Counted from the stretch's first letter, positions 7,902 through 17,502 are shown. The stretch: DNA of 64,000 nucleotides from Lachnotalea glycerini (GCF_003201285.1 NZ_QICS01000004.1:218032-282031); one strand, 5' to 3'. A program made the numbers and translations. Notes: a model not told the origin generated them from the letters alone.

Positions 7902-9572
7902 TTATTTTCCAAAGTTAAACCAGTTAATATTGAACAGGTATCCATTTTGCCCTGTATATTTTAGGTATAAGTCATGTTTTCCACTTGCGCCGCTGACATT
8001 ACACGTTACATTAACCCAATTCTCCCAACCATTGGTTCCTGAAATTGAGCATGTTCCAACTAAGGATCCGGTAATGCTGTCAAGTCTTAGTTCAATATTA
8101 CCTCCGTTGGTGGCACTGGATACTCTAGCCTGGAAGCTTGTCGCATTACTGTCAAAATTAACGTTTTTATAAACAGTGTAATCACCATTCTCTATATATC
8201 CTACGTACTCTCCACCTTCAGAGCAATTAACGTTTTGAGTTCCCGACTGGTTGTCATAGTTCTCTGCTTCTATCCTTGAATATGCATCGACTGAATCCGT
8301 AGAGGTGATTTCTCCCAAGTCACCTACAAAGGTGGTAATACTTTGAGCCGGAAGCTGTGCATCAAATGAGCCTCCTGATACATTAATGGATGAGCCGGAT
8401 GCCATACTTTGGCTGCTGCTGGTTGTATATGTAGATAGTTTTGATACTGATCCATTCTGTATGTTAAACTTTTGGCTTACCGCAGAGGTACCTGTATTGA
8501 CTGCGACTATAACCGCCTTATTGTCACCTGTATAGGCCGAAACATAAACATTTGTATTTGGATTCGCTGTTGCATCAACTCTATTGTAACCAGGGCGAAT
8601 AAATTTTGCAAATTGACCAAGTACATATGCTCTCTTATAGATTGTACCTGAGGAAGAAGCCAAACCATTGGGCCAGGTTATCCACCAATATACATAAGCA
8701 TTCATGTTTCCTGTTACCATACAATCATGAATTTCTTTACCCATTTTCATCAGGTTGTCCGTATTGTCATTATCATAATAATGTTCTGTCATCCAGAGTT
8801 CTTTTCCAGCTGCCTTTTGTTGGAAAAGAGGATAAGAAAATTCACTAAGCTGAGTGCCATAAAGATGAAGACCTAACACATCCAAATTATTAAGAGCCGC
8901 AGAATCATTTAAAATAGGATTGGACATATCTTTACGGTATTGAAATGACTCAGGTGCCATTACCTTACAATTAATTGATCCAGCATTATTTTTCATAAAG
9001 TTGAGCATTTCCTGCGAAGTCCACCATGTCCAATCATTCGCATAATCTGGTTCATTTTGTACAGAAATAGCATAAAGATTGACACCATTATCTTTCATGT
9101 ATTTAACGTAAGCATTGAGATATTGTACATATTCATCATATTTATCGTATTTGAGACGTTTCGCATCAGAATCACCGCTCTTAGTAAAGCTTTCCTGCAT
9201 ATAGGCAGGAGGATTCCATGGTGAAGCAAATACGATAGCTCCATTTGCACTTGCCTTTTTGGCATTTGAAAGCTCGGATGCCCATGCACTGTAGTTACCT
9301 GATTTCCATTTGTCACCTATTCCTTCTTCAATACGCAGTCTTAAGATGCTGTATCCAAGATCACTATAAAGAGAATTCATTACGGTATCATTGATAGTGC
9401 CGCACCAGGCACTTGATGCACCAAATCCGGTTATTTTCTGCTTTGTACCCGCCAGATTTATTGTCGCACTTCCGGCAGCTGAAACCTCAGAAATAGGTAC
9501 TTCAAATATTAGTGATAATGTAATGATGCAGATTAATAATATACTAATTTGTTTTTTTATACTTTTTAACAT
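7902..9572 (-). CDS. secreted GH30 (subfamily 8-like) xylanase with CBM6
   Basis: 556 residues from the chosen Met. A Sec signal peptide (to about residue 33, ending VSA) leads into a GH30 TIM barrel plus side beta-domain (about 38-430). It has an acid/base Glu in SVQNEPDYAND and a nucleophile Glu in LWMTEHYYDND. Residues from about 440 form a CBM6 starting YSRIEAENYDNQSG and ending NINWFNFGK. The GH30_8 features GFGASSAWCG and FIRPGYNRVDA are present. Known GH30_8 enzymes cut glucuronoxylan next to methylglucuronic acid using an arginine in the WWYIRRSYGP segment; here that place reads WWITWPNGLASSSG, so the Arg is missing (see findings). The Met at 9572 follows GGGAGGGC; an ATG at 9587 lies upstream of that site. 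It is monocistronic. Confidence 0.88.
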   Translation of the reverse strand: MLKSIKKQISILLICIITLSLIFEVPISEVSAAGSATINLAGTKQKITGFGASSAWCGTINDTVMNSLYSDLGYSILRLRIEEGIGDKWKSGNYSAWASELSNAKKASANGAIVFASPWNPPAYMQESFTKSGDSDAKRLKYDKYDEYVQYLNAYVKYMKDNGVNLYAISVQNEPDYANDWTWWTSQEMLNFMKNNAGSINCKVMAPESFQYRKDMSNPILNDSAALNNLDVLGLHLYGTQLSEFSYPLFQQKAAGKELWMTEHYYDNDNTDNLMKMGKEIHDCMVTGNMNAYVYWWITWPNGLASSSGTIYKRAYVLGQFAKFIRPGYNRVDATANPNTNVYVSAYTGDNKAVIVAVNTGTSAVSQKFNIQNGSVSKLSTYTTSSSQSMASGSSINVSGGSFDAQLPAQSITTFVGDLGEITSTDSVDAYSRIEAENYDNQSGTQNVNCSEGGEYVGYIENGDYTVYKNVNFDSNATSFQARVSSATNGGNIELRLDSITGSLVGTCSISGTNGWENWVNVTCNVSGASGKHDLYLKYTGQNGYLFNINWFNFGK

Positions 9573-10010
9573 AGTTAGCCCTCCCATTAATATTCTATCT
9601 GTTTATACTATACTTTTGCTTTATACGGGGAAATCAGTATAATACCCAGTCGCTTTTTCGTAACCCCCCTATTTGTCTTTTAGCACTGAACCCTGTCTTA
9701 AAGATTCAGGCTAACATCTATCATAGCCCCCACCCTCCTTTTTACATTAGTTTGTAAATTTTTAGAGTATTATGAACAACCTGTTAATTATGAAATAACA
9801 GCTCATCTATTCTAAAAAAATCAAACTGATCTTTTGCACCCCTTTTTGCTGTATTGTGACAAATTTCGACAATATCTCGGTAAATATTAGTCTATAAACA
9901 TAATCATATCATAATTTTTACAAATTAAAAAGAATTATTCCTCGACATAATTTTACACTATTTTACATCAGTCACTTTCACCCGAACAAGCAGTTACGCT
10001 GAATGGAATT
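9573..10010 (-). promoter_or_regulatory. long leader region of the GH30 gene, with mini-ORF and hairpin
   Basis: About 430 bases contain no full gene. On the minus strand an AGGAGGG Shine-Dalgarno precedes an eight-codon frame, MIDVSLNL then TAA (9724 down to 9698). The same RNA can fold TTAGC...GCTAA with an inner TGAA/TTCA helix (about 9711 to 9676). G-rich segments and a second stem candidate follow before the GH30 start. This could be an attenuator or a structured leader. I could not match it to a known riboswitch class. Confidence 0.4.
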
Positions 10011-10574
10011 CTATCTATTCGTATAATTACAGATTGAAATAAAATCTTCTACGATTACAGCCATTTCTTCTGGTGATTTCTGCACGCTGTCGTTTAGCCA
10101 AAGAATAAGGATGCGCATAAACCCGCCAGAACTAAATGCTAAAGCATACTGAATACTTTCTTTGGAAAAAGGCGTACTATCTCCCTTTACCACGTCAAAA
10201 GCGGGTGGCAAAAGCGCATCAACCTTTGTGAGAAAAAGTGGGAGTAGTTGATGGCGGTTTACGAGTGAGAGAAAGTCTAAATGCCTTAACATCACTGTAA
10301 AAAATACTCTAGCAATATTGGGCAAAGTTAAGTCTGCTTGTTGTATGATAAGTGCTCTATATTCTAACCATATTTTATAGAAGCAGCCTTCAATAATTTC
10401 ATCTTTTGATGAGTAATTACGATAAAATGTTCGTCTGGAAAGCCCAGCATAATCCGTAATCTCTTGTATCGTTATTTCTTGATAATTTTCTGTCTGCATT
10501 AATTTAAGCAGGGTGTTTTCCATCCACAGTTTTGACTTGTTAGACACTGGATTTCCTTTATTTTTACAGGACAT
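10011..10574 (-). CDS. TetR/AcrR-family transcriptional regulator
   Basis: 187 residues. The N-terminal TetR helix-turn-helix (about 15-62) has QEITIQEITDYAGLSRRTFYRNYSSKDEII, broken here only by the page: the recognition part is LSRRTFYRNYSSKDE. The C-terminal ligand domain resembles the TetR_C_7/YxaF-like clostridial type. It is transcribed away from the HXXEE membrane protein gene across 134 bases that hold a promoter with an inverted repeat in its spacer, so the membrane protein gene is the likely target. Ligand unknown. Confidence 0.85.
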   Translation of the reverse strand: MSCKNKGNPVSNKSKLWMENTLLKLMQTENYQEITIQEITDYAGLSRRTFYRNYSSKDEIIEGCFYKIWLEYRALIIQQADLTLPNIARVFFTVMLRHLDFLSLVNRHQLLPLFLTKVDALLPPAFDVVKGDSTPFSKESIQYALAFSSGGFMRILILWLNDSVQKSPEEMAVIVEDFISICNYTNR

Positions 10575-10632
10575 AATAATTCCTCCCCTATCGTCACATT
10601 TTTTCTAATGTGTAGCTATTATATCGAAATGA

Positions 10633-10660
10633 TTGACTTCATTACGTCAACTATTATAAT
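10633..10660 (+). promoter_or_regulatory. promoter with embedded TetR operator
   Basis: A -35 TTGACT (10633-10638) and -10 TATAAT (10655-10660) have a 16-base spacer. The arms TTGAC and GTCAA (10633-10650, eight bases between) are a perfect dyad lying over the -35 and spacer, so a bound repressor would block RNA polymerase. It reads toward the HXXEE gene. Confidence 0.7.
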
Positions 10661-10708
10661 AGATATTGCCGATCGACACAAGTGTGACAATAGAAGGAGG
10701 ACAATTTT

Positions 10709-11260
10709 ATGTTTACTATGAATTTTATCGTATGGATGTTTCCAGTTATTTTTATGATCCACGATTTTGAAGAAATTATTATGGCAGAGGTTTGGGGATG
10801 TCGCTATAGAAAAGAGATCAGCGAAGTTTGGCCTAATAGGCAACCATTTGGATTAAATAATATGCACTTTTACAAAACACCAGGTATTTCCATCGCAGTA
10901 GAAGTTGAGTTTTTACTCTTTTCGCTGATCAGTTTGTTTTCCGTTATATTTCAAAGTTATTTTCTTTGGTATAGTGGTTTCTTAGGGATTACGTTACATC
11001 TGGTTTTTGTCCATATGTTGCTTTGTATCCGATTTAGAAACTATGTGCCAGGAGTAATCACATCGATTATTTTTATACTGCCGAATGTCTGGATCTTATA
11101 TTTAGCTCAAACGATTATACGCTATGATATGAGAACAATTCTGCTATCCTGCTTGTTGGGAATTATTTTGATCATCATTTTGATACCGATGCTACACAAA
11201 GCCATGGGCTTGTGGTCTAAATGGCTTCAAAAATATTCGAAAACACAAACGAAAGAATAA
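10709..11260 (+). CDS. HXXEE-domain integral membrane protein
   Basis: 183 residues, about five hydrophobic helices. The N-terminal helix contains MIHDFEEIIMAE, the H-x-x-E-E motif that names the family, and a second conserved His lies in FVHMLLCIRFRNYVPG. The biochemical role of the family is not established; a membrane metal-dependent enzyme is one idea based on the His/Glu residues. The start follows GAAGGAGG. It stands alone downstream of the TetR-controlled promoter, so it is probably induced by a small molecule. Confidence 0.75.
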   Translation: MFTMNFIVWMFPVIFMIHDFEEIIMAEVWGCRYRKEISEVWPNRQPFGLNNMHFYKTPGISIAVEVEFLLFSLISLFSVIFQSYFLWYSGFLGITLHLVFVHMLLCIRFRNYVPGVITSIIFILPNVWILYLAQTIIRYDMRTILLSCLLGIILIIILIPMLHKAMGLWSKWLQKYSKTQTKE

Positions 11261-11394
11261 ACTATAAACAGTACCCTCTAGCCGCTAAGGGGATACTTCG
11301 CTCTATGGTGGCGTAAGAAAAATTACCCCCCCGGAGGCTTGTAAAGATATGCTTGAATACGTATACTTTTAGAAAATAAACGAAGGAGTTAAGT

Positions 11395-12930
11395 ATGAAA
11401 AAGCGTATTTTATTATTAGGGCTACTGTTTGTTGCAGGAATTTTTTCTTTGATAGGTTGTGGAGGCAAAGAAAAGGTGAAAATTGCAGAGACTACAGAAA
11501 CACCTGAAACTAAAATTCTTAAGGTATCGGAGGCATTTTCAATTGAAAATCTGAATCCTCATCAGGATTATCAGGGTTGGTATACATCTATTTATGGATT
11601 GACGCAGTCGTTGTTTCAAATAAATGAGCAGTCCGCAGTTGTACCTGTTCTTGCAGAAAACACAGAAGTAGAAGGCAATGTATGGACGATTACCATAAAA
11701 GAGGCAGCTAGTTTTTCAAATGGAACTCCTGTTACGTCTGAAATGGTAATTCGTAATTTACAAAAAGCAGGAACGATGAATGCCAGATTTACTTATTTTA
11801 CCAAGTATACGTATGAAGTGGTTGATGATAAGACATTTAAGATAGTAACAGGAGAACCGTATCCAACTTTATTAAATGATTTAGCAAGCCCGGAACTTGC
11901 AATTGTTGACTTAGATGAAAGTGGTGATATGGCTACGCAGTTAGTTGCAACTGGTCCATTTGTTGTATCCACGTTTGAACCAGGTGGGACGATTACAGTA
12001 GAAAAAAATCAGCAATACTGGGATGGAGCGGTGCAATTAGATGGCGCAGAATTCTACTACATGCCAGAATCAAGCACTTCTTTACTTGCAATGCAAAATG
12101 GGGAGATTGATACTTATACAAGTGTTACAGCAGATGCAGCAAAAACATTGGAGCAAGAACAGGATCGATACCAATTGTCAACAGTATCAGCTACCAGACT
12201 TCAGTTTTATATTTTAAATCAAAACAGATTAAGTGATAGCGTGAGAAAGGCTATTAACTTAACCGTAGATTCATCTGATATAGAAAAGTATTTAAATGGT
12301 TCTGTATCAGCAACAGTTGGGCCTTTTAGCAGTAAAGCTGCATATGGACAGGTAACCAAAGATTCAGTAGATATCAATGCAGCAAAACTACTTTTGGAAG
12401 AAGAAGGTTATATTTTAAATAGCTCGGGATATTATGAAAAAGATGGACAGGTTTTGACTGTGAATGTTGCTTATTATGCAGCCAGAAGTCTGGATACAGT
12501 AGCTGCTTTAATGCAAGAACAATTGAAAGAAATTGGAATCAAGGCAGAACTTACTTTGGAAGAAGATCCTGACGCTACCTATATTCAAACAGGAGATTTT
12601 GATATTGGATTATACTGTATGATTGCAGATAAAGCTGGTGACCCTTATTATTTTATCAGTTGCACATTGGCACAGGATGCGCCCTATAACTGCGGTGGTT
12701 TTTCAAATCAAGAAGCGCAACATTTAATTGAAGAATTGCAGTATGAAGCAGATGTGGAGAAGCGTGCAGAGCTGGCAAATCAAATTATTCAGATTGCTAT
12801 CGATGAAAATGCATTTGGGTATATAGCCTTGTTTAATAAAACAACAGCTATGGTAACAGGGGTATCCAATGTGAATGAAAATAGTCCATTTGATTTCTAC
12901 TTCCTGAATGCAGAAACAAATATGGAGTAA
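11395..12930 (+). CDS. peptide/nickel-type ABC transporter, substrate-binding lipoprotein
   Basis: 511 residues. The lipoprotein signal peptide ends in the lipobox LIGCGG (Cys about 22). It is followed by an SBP_bac_5 (DppA/NikA/OppA cluster C) fold: SIENLNPHQDYQGWYTSIYG at the start of domain I, then NPF-like WTITIKEAASFSNGTPVTSE, and the family's RKAINLTVD segment. It leads a four-gene operon with two permeases and a fused ATPase. The small substrate pocket and the metal-uptake genes next door make nickel or a metallophore complex plausible, but dipeptides are not excluded. It follows GAAGGAG by about six bases. Confidence 0.85.
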   Translation: MKKRILLLGLLFVAGIFSLIGCGGKEKVKIAETTETPETKILKVSEAFSIENLNPHQDYQGWYTSIYGLTQSLFQINEQSAVVPVLAENTEVEGNVWTITIKEAASFSNGTPVTSEMVIRNLQKAGTMNARFTYFTKYTYEVVDDKTFKIVTGEPYPTLLNDLASPELAIVDLDESGDMATQLVATGPFVVSTFEPGGTITVEKNQQYWDGAVQLDGAEFYYMPESSTSLLAMQNGEIDTYTSVTADAAKTLEQEQDRYQLSTVSATRLQFYILNQNRLSDSVRKAINLTVDSSDIEKYLNGSVSATVGPFSSKAAYGQVTKDSVDINAAKLLLEEEGYILNSSGYYEKDGQVLTVNVAYYAARSLDTVAALMQEQLKEIGIKAELTLEEDPDATYIQTGDFDIGLYCMIADKAGDPYYFISCTLAQDAPYNCGGFSNQEAQHLIEELQYEADVEKRAELANQIIQIAIDENAFGYIALFNKTTAMVTGVSNVNENSPFDFYFLNAETNME

Positions 12931-12989
12931 TCATAAGTAAAAGAGCAGAGCCAGCTTGGGGTTGTGTTCTAAATGAAATGGAGTTTACA

Positions 12990-13913
12990 ATGAAATTTTA
13001 TATCTTGAAAAGATTACTGTATCTGATACCGATCATGATTGGTATCACTTTTCTCTCCTTTTTACTATTATATCTTGCACCAGGGGATCCTGCCCAGCGA
13101 AAGCTCACCGCCCAAACAGCAGTAACCAGTGATGTGCTGGAACAGACCAGAGAAGAAATGGGTCTTAACAGACCGTTTTTGGTTCAGTATAAAGATTGGT
13201 TTTTGAATATGCTTCAAGGTGATCTGGGTGTTTCCTATAAGGATGGAAGTCCTGTTATCGTAAAGCTTACAAAAGGTATGAAATATACAGGGATACTAGC
13301 TTTTAGTTCGTTTTTACTTTCTGTAGTCATTTCTATACCGTTAGGAATCTATGCAGCAGTGAAAAAGGACAAGTTGCCGGATTCTATTATTAAAGTATTT
13401 TGTTTTGCAGGCAATTCTTTAGCTAACTTTTTGGTTGCAGTTGCTTTGATATACTTTTTTTGCATTCAGACAAATTTATTTCCAATCATTGCAAAGGGAA
13501 ATGCACAGGGGCTATTTCTCCCAACATTATCGCTCTCCATACCATTTATGAGTCGGTTAATCACACAAACAAGAGCTGCAGTGCTTGAGCAGTTGGAACA
13601 ACCTTATGTGGCAGCAGCCAGAGCCCGCGGGATGAAAGAAATTTATATTTTATTTAAAAATGTGTTACATAATTCTATGATATCCATTACAACCGTTTTA
13701 GGACTTGCAATAGGTACCTTGTTAGGAGGTAGTGTTGTGACAGAACGTATATTTATGTGGCCGGGAATTGGTAAACTGGTTATGGATTCTATTCAGGCAA
13801 GAGATTATCCAGTTATTCAGGGATTTGTCATGATAATGACAGGCATTTATATAATTGTTAATCTATTGGTAGATATTAGTTATCATTTTTTAGACCCAAG
13901 GGTAAAGGAGTAG
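12990..13913 (+). CDS. peptide/nickel-type ABC permease 1 (DppB/NikB-like)
   Basis: 307 residues, six membrane helices. The start LKRLLYLIPIMIGITFLSFLL is typical of DppB/NikB. The ATPase-coupling EAA-like motif is EQPYVAAARARGMKEIYILFKN, shown here only by its core AAARARGMKE. The ATG at 12990 is preferred because ATGGAG (12978-12983) serves as its ribosome-binding site; the in-frame ATG at 12978 would add four residues. It ends four bases before permease 2 and forms the heterodimeric pore with it. Confidence 0.85.
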   Translation: MKFYILKRLLYLIPIMIGITFLSFLLLYLAPGDPAQRKLTAQTAVTSDVLEQTREEMGLNRPFLVQYKDWFLNMLQGDLGVSYKDGSPVIVKLTKGMKYTGILAFSSFLLSVVISIPLGIYAAVKKDKLPDSIIKVFCFAGNSLANFLVAVALIYFFCIQTNLFPIIAKGNAQGLFLPTLSLSIPFMSRLITQTRAAVLEQLEQPYVAAARARGMKEIYILFKNVLHNSMISITTVLGLAIGTLLGGSVVTERIFMWPGIGKLVMDSIQARDYPVIQGFVMIMTGIYIIVNLLVDISYHFLDPRVKE

Positions 13914-13916
13914 AAT

Positions 13917-14753
13917 ATGTTTCACTTACAAAACAATAGGAAAAAGAGAAAGCTTCTTGTATTATTCTTTTTTCTTTTTTCTCTGATATTATTAAGTTTG
14001 TGCGATACTCTTTTTCTGGCAAATGACCCAAATAAGACAAATGCTGGCTATATGATGGCCGCCCCAAGTTCGCATTTTCCTTTTGGAACGGATAGGCTGG
14101 GAAGGTGTATTTATTCCAGAGTTTTAGCAGGAGCCAAAACTACCATTTTATCTTCACTGATTCTGGTTCTCATTACTATGGTACTTGGAACGTTTCTAGG
14201 TATACTAGCGGGGTATTATGGTGGAATTTGGGATTTTATTATTATGCGTATCGCAGATATTATGCTTGCATTTCCACAAATGGTACTTGCAATTGCCGTG
14301 GCAGGAATTCTTGGAGGAAGCATGATTAATGCGATGATTGCTCTGGGAATTGCAGGTTGGACTTTGTACGCCAGACTGGCAAGAGGAAAGGTACTTTCGC
14401 TAAAAAATGAAGAATTTATTTATGCTGCAAGACTAGGTGGAAATTCGAATACAAGAATTATGTTCGTTCATGTACTTCCAAATCTGGTTGGAGAATTGAT
14501 AGTAAATGCTTCTATTCAGATTGGGTCAGTCATGCTTGGATTTGCTGGTTTGTCTTATTTAGGACTAGGCGTACAGGTGCCTAAAGCAGAATGGGGGTCT
14601 ATGGTAAGTGAAGGACTATCTTATATGCAACAGGCACCTTGGGCTGTGTTAGCTCCAGGATTGGCATTGTTTCTTACTGTAGTTATATTTAATTTATTTG
14701 GAGAGGCACTAAGTGATTATATGGGGATAAGGAAAACAGAAGATGGAGAATAG
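13917..14753 (+). CDS. peptide/nickel-type ABC permease 2 (DppC/NikC-like)
   Basis: 278 residues. It has the DppC/NikC hallmarks FPFGTDRLGRCIYSRVLAG after the first helix and the coupling segment EFIYAARLGGNSNTRIMFVH, followed by LPNLVGELIV. Five to six membrane helices are visible. The stop overlaps the start of the ATPase gene by eleven bases. Together with permease 1, the binding protein and the ATPase it makes a complete importer. Confidence 0.86.
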   Translation: MFHLQNNRKKRKLLVLFFFLFSLILLSLCDTLFLANDPNKTNAGYMMAAPSSHFPFGTDRLGRCIYSRVLAGAKTTILSSLILVLITMVLGTFLGILAGYYGGIWDFIIMRIADIMLAFPQMVLAIAVAGILGGSMINAMIALGIAGWTLYARLARGKVLSLKNEEFIYAARLGGNSNTRIMFVHVLPNLVGELIVNASIQIGSVMLGFAGLSYLGLGVQVPKAEWGSMVSEGLSYMQQAPWAVLAPGLALFLTVVIFNLFGEALSDYMGIRKTEDGE

Positions 14754-16302
14754 TGTTTTATCAATTTTTAATTTGTACGTAAGCTACGGGAAAAAAGCAG
14801 TTGTTGAAGATGTAAATTTAGAACTCAAACAAGGAGAAATTCTTGGAATTGCAGGAGAGAGCGGAAGCGGAAAAAGTACACTCTTAAAAGCTATTCTTCC
14901 AATTTCATCTTCGGATATGACAATCAATCAGGGAAGTATTTGTCTGAAAAATACAGAAATAAGCAATTGTTCAACAAAAGACTTAAGAATCTTGCGAGGC
15001 CGAAAGATTGGAATGATTTTTCAAAATCCAAAAGCCTCTTTTAATCCTATTCGTAAGTTTCGCAATCAGTTTATAGAAACCTTAAAAAGTCATGGAAAAT
15101 ATAACAAAGATCAATTTGAAGAACAAATTTTTTCTGTTTTTCAAAAATTAAGCTTGAGCGATGCAAAGAGAATCCTTGACAGTTATCCTTATGAAATGAG
15201 TGGTGGTATGAATCAGAGAATAGCTATTGCCCTGGCAGTTATGTTAGAGCCAGAAATATTACTGGCAGACGAGCCAACAAGTGCATTGGACAGTATGTCA
15301 AAATCGTTGGTCATGGATGAACTGATTCGACTTCGTGATGAATTTCATATGTCGATTATTCTTGTTACACACGATATGCATGTAGTATCCAAAATAGCGG
15401 ATTCCATAGCTATTATGAAGCAGGGAAAAATTGTTGAAATGGGATTGGTAAAAGATGTTATAGCAAATCCGAAAGAGAAATATACCAAGTCACTTTTACA
15501 GGCGGTACCGCAAATTAATATCAGGTATGTAGAGGAATGTGAAAATACTGAAAATCCTATGCTTGTATTAGATAAGATTTGTAAAGAATTTCATAATCAT
15601 ACTGGTGTGTTGCAGGCAGTCAGCCAGATAGATTTACAGTTGAAATCTGGAGAAATACTTGGTATTGTAGGTGAAAGTGGAAGTGGAAAAAGTACCTTAT
15701 TAAAATTAATTGCTGGATTAGAAAAAGCATCCCTTGGCGTTATGACATGTAGAGAAAAAGATATGTTAGGCAAGAGAAAAAAAGAAGATTTACGTAATAT
15801 CCAGATGGTGTTTCAAAATGCAGTGGATTCTTTTAATCCAAAACATAAAATCAAACAGGCAATCAGTGAAAGTCTCAAAAATCTGTGTGGGATGAAAAGC
15901 CGGCAATCGCGGGAAGAGAAAATAAGTGAGCTAATGGATTTGGTAGGCTTAGATCAAACCTTGGCAAATCGCTATCCAAGAAAACTAAGTGGAGGCCAAT
16001 GCCAGCGTGCTGCCATAGCACGAGCAATTGCAGTACAACCAGAGATATTACTTTGTGATGAAATTACAAGTGCACTGGATGTTTCGGTGCAGGCGGAAAT
16101 CATTCAGCTTTTACTTAGACTTTCAAAAGAAAGAAAGTTGGCAATTATTTTTGTTTCCCATGATATAGCCTTAGTCACTCATATGTGTAAAAGAATTATG
16201 GTCATGAAAAACGGAAAATGCATAGAAGAGGGACTAACGCAAAATTTGATAGAACAACCAAAAGAAGAGTATACAAAACAACTGATTTCTGTGTTTTTAT
16301 AA
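14743..16302 (+). CDS. fused double ABC ATPase of the peptide/nickel-type importer
   Basis: 519 residues containing two complete ABC domains in one chain, where Dpp/Nik systems usually have two genes (DppD and DppF). Domain 1 (about 1-255) has Walker A GESGSGKST, signature MSGGMNQR, Walker B LLADEPTSALD and H-loop VTHD. Domain 2 (about 270-515) has GESGSGKST, LSGGQCQR, LLCDEITSALD (Ile replacing the usual Pro) and VSHD. All catalytic residues look intact in both halves. It overlaps the preceding permease gene by eleven bases and converges with the AraC gene, the two stops overlapping by six bases. Confidence 0.88.
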   Translation: MENSVLSIFNLYVSYGKKAVVEDVNLELKQGEILGIAGESGSGKSTLLKAILPISSSDMTINQGSICLKNTEISNCSTKDLRILRGRKIGMIFQNPKASFNPIRKFRNQFIETLKSHGKYNKDQFEEQIFSVFQKLSLSDAKRILDSYPYEMSGGMNQRIAIALAVMLEPEILLADEPTSALDSMSKSLVMDELIRLRDEFHMSIILVTHDMHVVSKIADSIAIMKQGKIVEMGLVKDVIANPKEKYTKSLLQAVPQINIRYVEECENTENPMLVLDKICKEFHNHTGVLQAVSQIDLQLKSGEILGIVGESGSGKSTLLKLIAGLEKASLGVMTCREKDMLGKRKKEDLRNIQMVFQNAVDSFNPKHKIKQAISESLKNLCGMKSRQSREEKISELMDLVGLDQTLANRYPRKLSGGQCQRAAIARAIAVQPEILLCDEITSALDVSVQAEIIQLLLRLSKERKLAIIFVSHDIALVTHMCKRIMVMKNGKCIEEGLTQNLIEQPKEEYTKQLISVFL

Positions 16303-17268
16303 GTAATGAGCTTTTCTGTATTGGCTGGGTGTAATATGATGTATTTCTTTAAAAGATTCAGTAAACTTACTTGGACTATCATATCCACACATATGAGCAA
16401 TGTTTTTAATGCTGAATTCGTCACTTGCAAGCATCAACAAAGCCCTTTTCATCTTTTCTACTCTAATATAATGATTTATTGTCATTCCGAAATATTGTTT
16501 AAAGCAACGATGTAATTTGCTTACGCTGAAAGCCTCGGATAAAGCTAAGCTTTCAACAGTAGGAGTCTGTAATATATCTTTGTCAAGAATAGCTTTTATA
16601 TTCCATAATTTTTGTTCATTCTCCCAGGTTATATGGTATCTTCGATTAAAATGGATAGTCGATATAAATTGCATATTTTTATACAATATAGTAAATAATT
16701 CACCTATCTTACACTCATAGTTAAACAAAGGAAGAATACCATTTCTTGCTGCCCACTTCGTTTGCTCAAGAACCAGTGTGATATCAGGCGTATTACAAAT
16801 ATAATTGCTATGTGATTTTAACTTACCGATGAAATCTTCACAGTCAGTTATATGAGTATTTAATAATCTGTATAAATATTCCTCAAATACAAGAATACAA
16901 GTGCAACAGGTATGAATATGTGCTGGAAATGTTATTTTATAAGGTTTTAAAGGATTGGTAATGATGTGATTAATGGGGCTAAGATGATATGCTTTGACTC
17001 CCTTTTGGGTGAAAGTTACGTCACCACAATCCACACACCAGATTAAGAAGCATGGGCGATCAATATTCATTGTGTAAGTCAGTGTTTTAGTTGGTGTAAA
17101 CCACATGCTTGAAACGAAAAGTCCGGTCGACGGTTGAATTTGAGTAATCCAACCATCACTGCTTTTCGTTCCAAAATAAAAGGATTTTCCGTTACCCATT
17201 TTACGCTCTGTCATATTAAAATGCAATGCCATTGATTCGAATCCATTCCTATACTCATCTGTATGCAT
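16297..17268 (-). CDS. AraC-family transcriptional regulator
   Basis: 323 residues. The C-terminal 100 residues carry the double helix-turn-helix, with ALSEAFSVSKLHRCFKQYFG in the first and IAHMCGYDSPSKFTESFKEI, then TPSQYRK, in the second. The N-terminal 200 residues have no clear known fold by eye but contain several Cys and His (for example HIHTCCTCILVF at about 125) that might sense metal or redox state. It lies between a nickel/peptide-type importer and a siderophore-type importer and is divergent from the latter. AraC regulators of siderophore uptake such as YbtA and PchR are a known precedent. I infer control of the 17.6-23.3 kb operon. Confidence 0.82.
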   Translation of the reverse strand: MHTDEYRNGFESMALHFNMTERKMGNGKSFYFGTKSSDGWITQIQPSTGLFVSSMWFTPTKTLTYTMNIDRPCFLIWCVDCGDVTFTQKGVKAYHLSPINHIITNPLKPYKITFPAHIHTCCTCILVFEEYLYRLLNTHITDCEDFIGKLKSHSNYICNTPDITLVLEQTKWAARNGILPLFNYECKIGELFTILYKNMQFISTIHFNRRYHITWENEQKLWNIKAILDKDILQTPTVESLALSEAFSVSKLHRCFKQYFGMTINHYIRVEKMKRALLMLASDEFSIKNIAHMCGYDSPSKFTESFKEIHHITPSQYRKAHYL

Positions 17269-17473
17269 AACAATTCTCCTAACATTTAATCAATATAATC
17301 GAATGAATCATAACATATATAAATTTTATAATCAAATAAAACGATTCCTAAATTGGACAATACTACACCAAAATGAACAATAAAATAAAGAGAAGTGATA
17401 GAAAAAGCTATTAAAAATGGCGAGTGTATGTATTTATGGCTCAGATCAACATCTGCTTCGCTTTTTTCTTCTA

Positions 17474-17502
17474 TTGACAGTGAAACACTGCAATGATATA
17501 CT
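17474..17502 (+). promoter_or_regulatory. promoter of the siderophore-uptake operon
   Basis: TTGACA (17474-17479) and TATACT (17497-17502) have a 17-base spacer. CAGTG AAA CACTG (17478-17490), a perfect dyad, occupies the -35 end of the spacer and is a candidate regulator site. The remaining 17269-17473 gap is AT-rich, and I see no gene in it. Confidence 0.7.
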
